Below are positions 7,103 through 10,621 of a stretch of DNA of 10,621 nucleotides, one piece after another. The position numbers and the translations under genes are program-made. The number at the start of each line of letters is the position of its first letter. Position 1 is the stretch's first letter. A model generated the notes under the pieces. It did no database searches and was not told the DNA's origin. It saw only the letters and a list, made by a program, of their open reading frames with translations. The stretch is from an uncultured Rhodospirillales bacterium (GTDB taxonomy: Bacteria; Pseudomonadota; Alphaproteobacteria; Rhodospirillales; 2-02-FULL-58-16): positions 1-10,621 of the forward strand of contig CAJXGZ010000051.1 of the NCBI GenBank assembly GCA_913053795.1, in the 5' to 3' direction.

Positions 7103-7155
7103 CTAGTGGATAGAATCTAACATATGGCGCCCATACGTTAGATTCTATCCACTAG
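7103..7155. repeat. Perfect 19-bp inverted repeat, strong hairpin upstream of the pseudokinase gene
   Basis: CTAGTGGATAGAATCTAAC (7103-7121) is repeated exactly as its reverse complement at 7137-7155. The 15-base centre continues the symmetry: after one mismatch, TATGG (7122-7127 region) pairs with CCATA (7131-7135) around a CGC turn, so the stem is about 24 bp with one mismatch. The repeat ends 24 bases before the ATG at 7180. There is no T-run typical of an intrinsic terminator. Each outer end is CTAG, a palindromic tetranucleotide used as target by some IS5-family elements, so the structure may be a tiny MITE-like element or insertion relic; a transcript hairpin or protein-binding site is the alternative. 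Confidence 0.9.
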
Positions 7156-7179
7156 AGGGCTTGTATTAGGGAGTGGTCA

Positions 7180-9276
7180 ATGGCGGAACCGCCGGAAGTG
7201 GCTGAAAACGAAAACGAGACGCCCCCTGCGCCGGCGCCTCCTGAAGCCGCTCCGGATGAAGCTAGCGCCATATCCGGCTTTGCCCGCCGGGGGGCCGTGG
7301 TCGTTAAGGATCGCTATCTGATTGACTTTGACGTTCCCATTCCCGAGCTTGAGACGCCGACCGCCGGCGCTTTCGCTGTCTCGGACCGCCAGGACGTGGG
7401 CTCCAAGTTGTTCGCGTTGATCTCTACGCCGGGCTTGCCGGTCCGCATCAATGTTATTTCCAGTATTGCTGGAGACAATCCGAGGGGCATGTTGCCTCTT
7501 ATCGATTACGACATCGTGTATTGGCCGCCTTTGCGTCAAAGCACCATGGCCGTGATTTACGAGCGGCCTCTTGGGGGCAGAATAGCTGAAAACTTCGATT
7601 CAAAGAACCCGCGGATAAGCGAACACGACATTTCAATGTTTATCATCGACCCCATATCGACTGGTTTGGGGGCGTTTTCTTTCCGCAACATCACGCACCG
7701 CGCCATACGTCCCCAGAACATGTTTTACTTGGGTGAGGAGAAGACGGAGGCTGTGCTGGGCGATTGCGTAACCACGCCTCCCGGTTTTGATCAACCCACC
7801 ATCTTTGAAACCATCGAAAGGGGCATGGCCTCACCGGGAGGGCGGGGCGAAGCCAGTATCTCCGAGGACATTTACGCCCTCGGGGTCGCGATTGTTTTCT
7901 TTTGCAATCACGGCAATCCGCTTGAGGAAATGAGTGAGGATGACATCCTCAAATTTAAAGTCGAACAGGGCAGCTACACCGCCCTTTGCGGCAAAATGCG
8001 CATTCCAATAAACCTGATCGAGGCGCTTCGCGGCATGTTGAGCGATCATTCGCATGAACGCTGGGAGACGGAACAGATTTCCAGTTGGATCAATGGCCAG
8101 CGCCGCACCCCCATCCAGAAAAGAACGGCGCCGAAAGCCGACAAGCCCTTCGTCTTCGCCGACACGCCTCACATAACCTTACGCACTCTCGCCAACGCCT
8201 TCACAAAAAACGCGCCCGAGGCGGCGCGAGTCATAAAGGAGCCCGAACTGGCCGAGTGGCTGCGCAAAAGCTTTCATTCACAGACGCTGTGCGATCAAAC
8301 GTCCGGGCTGGCGAAATCGTCCAAAATTTTCGAAAACAAGCCGCAAGGCAGCGATGATTTTATCGTCACCAAGTTAAGCTTTGCCTTCGACCCGGAAGGT
8401 CCAATCCGTTACAAGGGCCTCTCATTCATGCCGGAAAGCTACGGCCCCTTTTTGGCGACGGAGCTTCTGCGCCAGAGCGACTTAAAGACGCCTTTGGAAA
8501 TTATATCCCACAACATTATCGGCGCTTGGTTCGCCGAACAGGCCGAATATGATCCTGAAGCCATCGCCCTTGAAAAATTTTTTGGCCACCTGAAAAAACA
8601 TTCCGTTAATTCCGCCATAGGCGGCGGCATCGAGCGCATTCTTTATGAACTTAACCCCGGCCTGCCCTGCCAGAGCCCGCTCATAGCGGAAGACTATGTG
8701 GTCTACATTGAAGACCTATTGCCGGCGCTGGATGGCGCGGCGAACAGGGTGGACGCCAAGACCCCTCCCATGGACCGGCACATCGCCGCTTTCATCGCCA
8801 CCCGTTTCGATCAGAACATTGCGCCCCACTTGGCGGCGTTGGCGTCGCCGGAAGAGGAAAAGTCCCTGCTCGGGATGCTCAGCCTGCTGGCGTTCCTGCA
8901 ATGGCATTTGAAGCTGAACTCCCTTTTCGGTCTTTCCAGTTGGCTGGGCGGGCTTCTTGGCCCGGCCATCAACACATTTCATAGCCGGACCACGCGGCGC
9001 GAAATCGAGAAAGAACTTCCAAAGCTTGTCCGCAAGGGAAGCCTGCCGGAGCTTTTCGATCTTATCGATAACATCGACAAACGCAGGAAGGACACCAAGA
9101 CCTTTTCCGTAGCGAGATCCGAGTTCGCAACGGCGGAAGCGGAAATTAATGAAATTGAAGGTGGCGGCGACACCCGTAACGCCAAGCATGTTCGACTCTC
9201 TGAAAAGATCGCCGCCATGGGCTCCATTTTGATCGGAATGTTTGTGATCACGCTACTTGCTATGTTCAGGAACTGA
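7180..9276 (+). CDS. Tail-anchored protein with degenerate Ser/Thr kinase-like domain (probable pseudokinase)
   Basis: A 698-residue protein starting at ATG 7180, with AGGGAG 6 bases upstream. Residues 1-30 are a Pro/Ala/Glu-rich tail. Residues about 33-310 resemble a protein kinase: HRAIRPQN (173-180) stands where HRDLKPxN is expected, LGDCV (193-197) at the DFG position, SEDIYALGV (228-236) at the helix F motif with Asp230, and HERWE (292-296) near the late conserved Arg. The catalytic Asp is Ala175, the following Lys is Arg177, and the strand-3 VAxK Lys appears to be missing (FALI, 78-81). Catalysis by the usual mechanism is therefore unlikely. Residues 320-560 are a region I do not recognise; 562-597 is rather hydrophobic. 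A helix at about 679-696 ends two residues before the C-terminus, suggesting a tail anchor with the domain in the cytoplasm. No neighbour shares its strand. Confidence 0.75.
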   Translation: MAEPPEVAENENETPPAPAPPEAAPDEASAISGFARRGAVVVKDRYLIDFDVPIPELETPTAGAFAVSDRQDVGSKLFALISTPGLPVRINVISSIAGDNPRGMLPLIDYDIVYWPPLRQSTMAVIYERPLGGRIAENFDSKNPRISEHDISMFIIDPISTGLGAFSFRNITHRAIRPQNMFYLGEEKTEAVLGDCVTTPPGFDQPTIFETIERGMASPGGRGEASISEDIYALGVAIVFFCNHGNPLEEMSEDDILKFKVEQGSYTALCGKMRIPINLIEALRGMLSDHSHERWETEQISSWINGQRRTPIQKRTAPKADKPFVFADTPHITLRTLANAFTKNAPEAARVIKEPELAEWLRKSFHSQTLCDQTSGLAKSSKIFENKPQGSDDFIVTKLSFAFDPEGPIRYKGLSFMPESYGPFLATELLRQSDLKTPLEIISHNIIGAWFAEQAEYDPEAIALEKFFGHLKKHSVNSAIGGGIERILYELNPGLPCQSPLIAEDYVVYIEDLLPALDGAANRVDAKTPPMDRHIAAFIATRFDQNIAPHLAALASPEEEKSLLGMLSLLAFLQWHLKLNSLFGLSSWLGGLLGPAINTFHSRTTRREIEKELPKLVRKGSLPELFDLIDNIDKRRKDTKTFSVARSEFATAEAEINEIEGGGDTRNAKHVRLSEKIAAMGSILIGMFVITLLAMFRN

Positions 9277-10621
9277 TAGGGCCGGCGGAAAAAAACATGG
9301 CGAAGGTTTTGGTATAGGCTAAAGGTTTAAACAATCGCCCTTCCTGTGATTCGAGCGTAAAAACGGGCATGAAGGAGACGGTGATAATGATCAATGAAAA
9401 AAACAGAGGACGACCCAGTTCTTTCGCGGCGTCGATAATCACCGTCACACGGTCGGCTTCCGGGTTCTCTTCCAAGCGGCTGTGGGCATTTTCGATCATG
9501 ACAATGGCAGCATCCACCATCGCCCCCACAGCAATGGCAATACCACCCAAGGACATAACATTGGAACTTAAACCCAAATAATACATGGCAATGAAGGAGA
9601 TTAAAATGGCAACGGGCAGGATCAAAATGGCGACCAGGGCCGAGCGAAAGTGAAAGAGAAACAAAAGGGAGATAACGCTGACCACGATGGTAATCTCGAC
9701 CAGTTTTTCTTTCAAGGTATCGATGGCACCATAGATGAGATCAGAGCGATCATAAGTCGTGACGACCTTTACGCCTTTCGGCAAAGACGCTTCGATTTCT
9801 TTGAGTTTCGCTTTGACGCCCTCAATGACGTTTAAGGCATTTTCACCAAAACGCATAATGACCACACCACCGACAACCTCTCCTTCTCCGTCTAAATCGG
9901 CCAAGCCGCGCCGCATATCCGGCCCGATCTGTATCTTTGCGACATCGCCCAGGAATATCGGAGTCCCGTCCTTTCTGAGTGCCAGAAAGACATCACGCAG
10001 ATCATCCAGTGTTTCGATATAGCCCAAACCGCGCAGCATGTATTCGCGCTCTGAAAGTTCGAGCACACGTCCGCCGACATCGTTATTGCTTTCTCGAATG
10101 GCCTGAATCACGGTCTTGAGCGGGATGTTATAAGCCAATAATTGATTGGGATCGAGTGTAATTTGATATTGCTTGACCATGCCGCCAATGGTGGCGACTT
10201 CGGCCACACCCGGCACGGATTGTAACCAGTAGCGCAGCGTCCAGTCTTGAAAAGAAGTTAATTCCCAGAGATCATGTTCGCCGGATTCATCCACAAGGGC
10301 ATATTCAAAGACCCAGCCGACACCCGTCGCATCCGGCCCCAGGGTCGGTGTGATGCCCTCGGGTAACTTGTTTGTGACCGATTGCATGTATTCCATGACG
10401 CGGCTTCGCGCCCAATACATGTCGGTGCCATCCTCAAAAACGACATTCACAAAAGATAAACCTAAAAAAGATTGACCCCGTGCGTATTTCACCTTGGGCG
10501 CGGCGGTCATGGCGGTGACGATGGGATAGGTAATTTGATCTTCAATATCTTGAGGTGATCTTCCCATCCATTCGGTAAATACAATTTGTTGGTTCTCTCC
10601 AATATCTGGAATTGCATCTAC
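9266..10621 (-). pseudogene. Truncated heavy-metal efflux RND transporter, CusA/CzcA family (N-terminal part)
   Basis: The frame enters from the right edge (first visible residues VDAIPDIGENQ) and stops at TGA 9268-9266, giving 451 residues; family members have about 1,040. The first ~35 residues lie outside the window. Family marks include YWARSRVMEYM, LGPDATGVGWVFEYALVD, GGMVKQYQ, and in the membrane part GAMVDAAIVMIENAH, which carries the proton-relay Asp. Intact proteins form inner-membrane trimers that export Cu/Ag or Zn/Co/Cd with a periplasmic adaptor and outer-membrane channel. Homology ends after KPLAYTKTFAM at about 9296; the last eight or so residues are unrelated, so the second porter domain and half the helices are missing. 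The end overlaps the pseudokinase 3' end by 11 bases, antisense. Base composition is lower in GC than the neighbours. A non-functional remnant or a chimeric junction is likely. Confidence 0.88.
9277..9296. other. Probable recombination or assembly junction
   Basis: The pseudokinase gene stops at 9276 and recognisable RND homology begins at about 9296 reading leftwards. Between them are about 20 bases including GCCGGC and a run of seven A. GC content falls visibly to the right: two lines counted by hand gave about 38% and 45%, against about 65% for one line of the pseudokinase gene. No inverted repeat, integrase or target duplication is visible at the boundary. Confidence 0.5.

Larger units (their letters stand above)
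6775..7179. promoter_or_regulatory. Divergent 405-base control region between the GT-C operon and the pseudokinase gene
   Basis: This gap separates two divergent transcription units and must hold both promoters. Besides the structures listed separately, possible -10 elements are TATATT (6980s, plus strand, 17 bases after a poor TTCGAT) and TATACT (7084-7089, plus strand, without a good -35). A 5-bp stem GGCGC/GCGCC lies at 7067-7071 and 7078-7082. On the minus strand, upstream of the 19-codon ORF, CATAAT and TATAGC are weak -10 candidates. None is strong enough to call a promoter firmly. Confidence 0.4.

Noticed and set aside
7103..7155. Reading the 19-bp inverted repeat as an intrinsic terminator
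   Set aside because: No T-run follows either arm, the stem is not GC-rich, and no convincing gene ends just before it on either strand.
1..10621. CRISPR arrays, tRNA, rRNA, transposase or integrase genes
   Set aside because: No regularly spaced repeats, no cloverleaf or rRNA-like segments and no recombinase-like protein were seen on either strand.

Overview
The window looks like a chromosomal segment of a moderately GC-rich proteobacterium. The ferredoxin is of the adrenodoxin/Isc type with an alphaproteobacterial look (Cys-x5-Cys-x2-Cys-x36-Cys, 'TSRLGCQIK' near the C-terminus) and is followed by iscX. An alphaproteobacterium, perhaps Rhodospirillales-like, is my best guess, but this comes from remembered family features and not from a search. 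Non-ATG starts are common here: TTG for iscX and GTG for the methyltransferase and for the membrane glycosyltransferase.

Layout. (a) 1-803, minus strand: fdx, then iscX, then a partial two-helix membrane protein of unknown function that runs off the left edge. This is the tail of an iron-sulfur cluster assembly operon; no hscA, hscB or iscA is seen upstream of fdx. (b) 1010-3232, plus strand: a 740-residue cytosolic GT-B glycosyltransferase resembling the SPINDLY/OGT group (GT41). (c) 6774-3261, minus strand, convergent with (b): a GT-C-like polytopic membrane protein followed by a protein with a helical-repeat N-terminus and a SAM-methyltransferase-like C-terminus. Genes (b) and (c) could together build and decorate a cell-surface glycan or glycosylate a protein. 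(d) 6775-7179: a 405-base divergent region with unusual structure. It holds a 19-codon hydrophobic mini-ORF with a good ribosome-binding site, two alternative hairpins next to the GT-C start, a 9-codon mini-ORF containing a 10-bp direct repeat, and a perfect 19-bp inverted repeat. (e) 7180-9276, plus strand: a 698-residue, apparently tail-anchored protein with a degenerate protein-kinase fold; its HRD motif reads HRA, so it is probably a pseudokinase. (f) 9266-10621, minus strand: the N-terminal part of a CusA/CzcA heavy-metal RND pump. It enters from the right edge and is cut off after about 440 visible family-like residues. Its base composition is visibly lower in GC than the rest, so 9277-9296 looks like a recombination (or assembly) junction.

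The most interesting parts are the pseudokinase with its hairpin-bearing leader, the mini-ORF plus hairpins ahead of the glycosylation operon, and the truncated metal-pump gene. I found no CRISPR array, tRNA, rRNA or intact insertion sequence.
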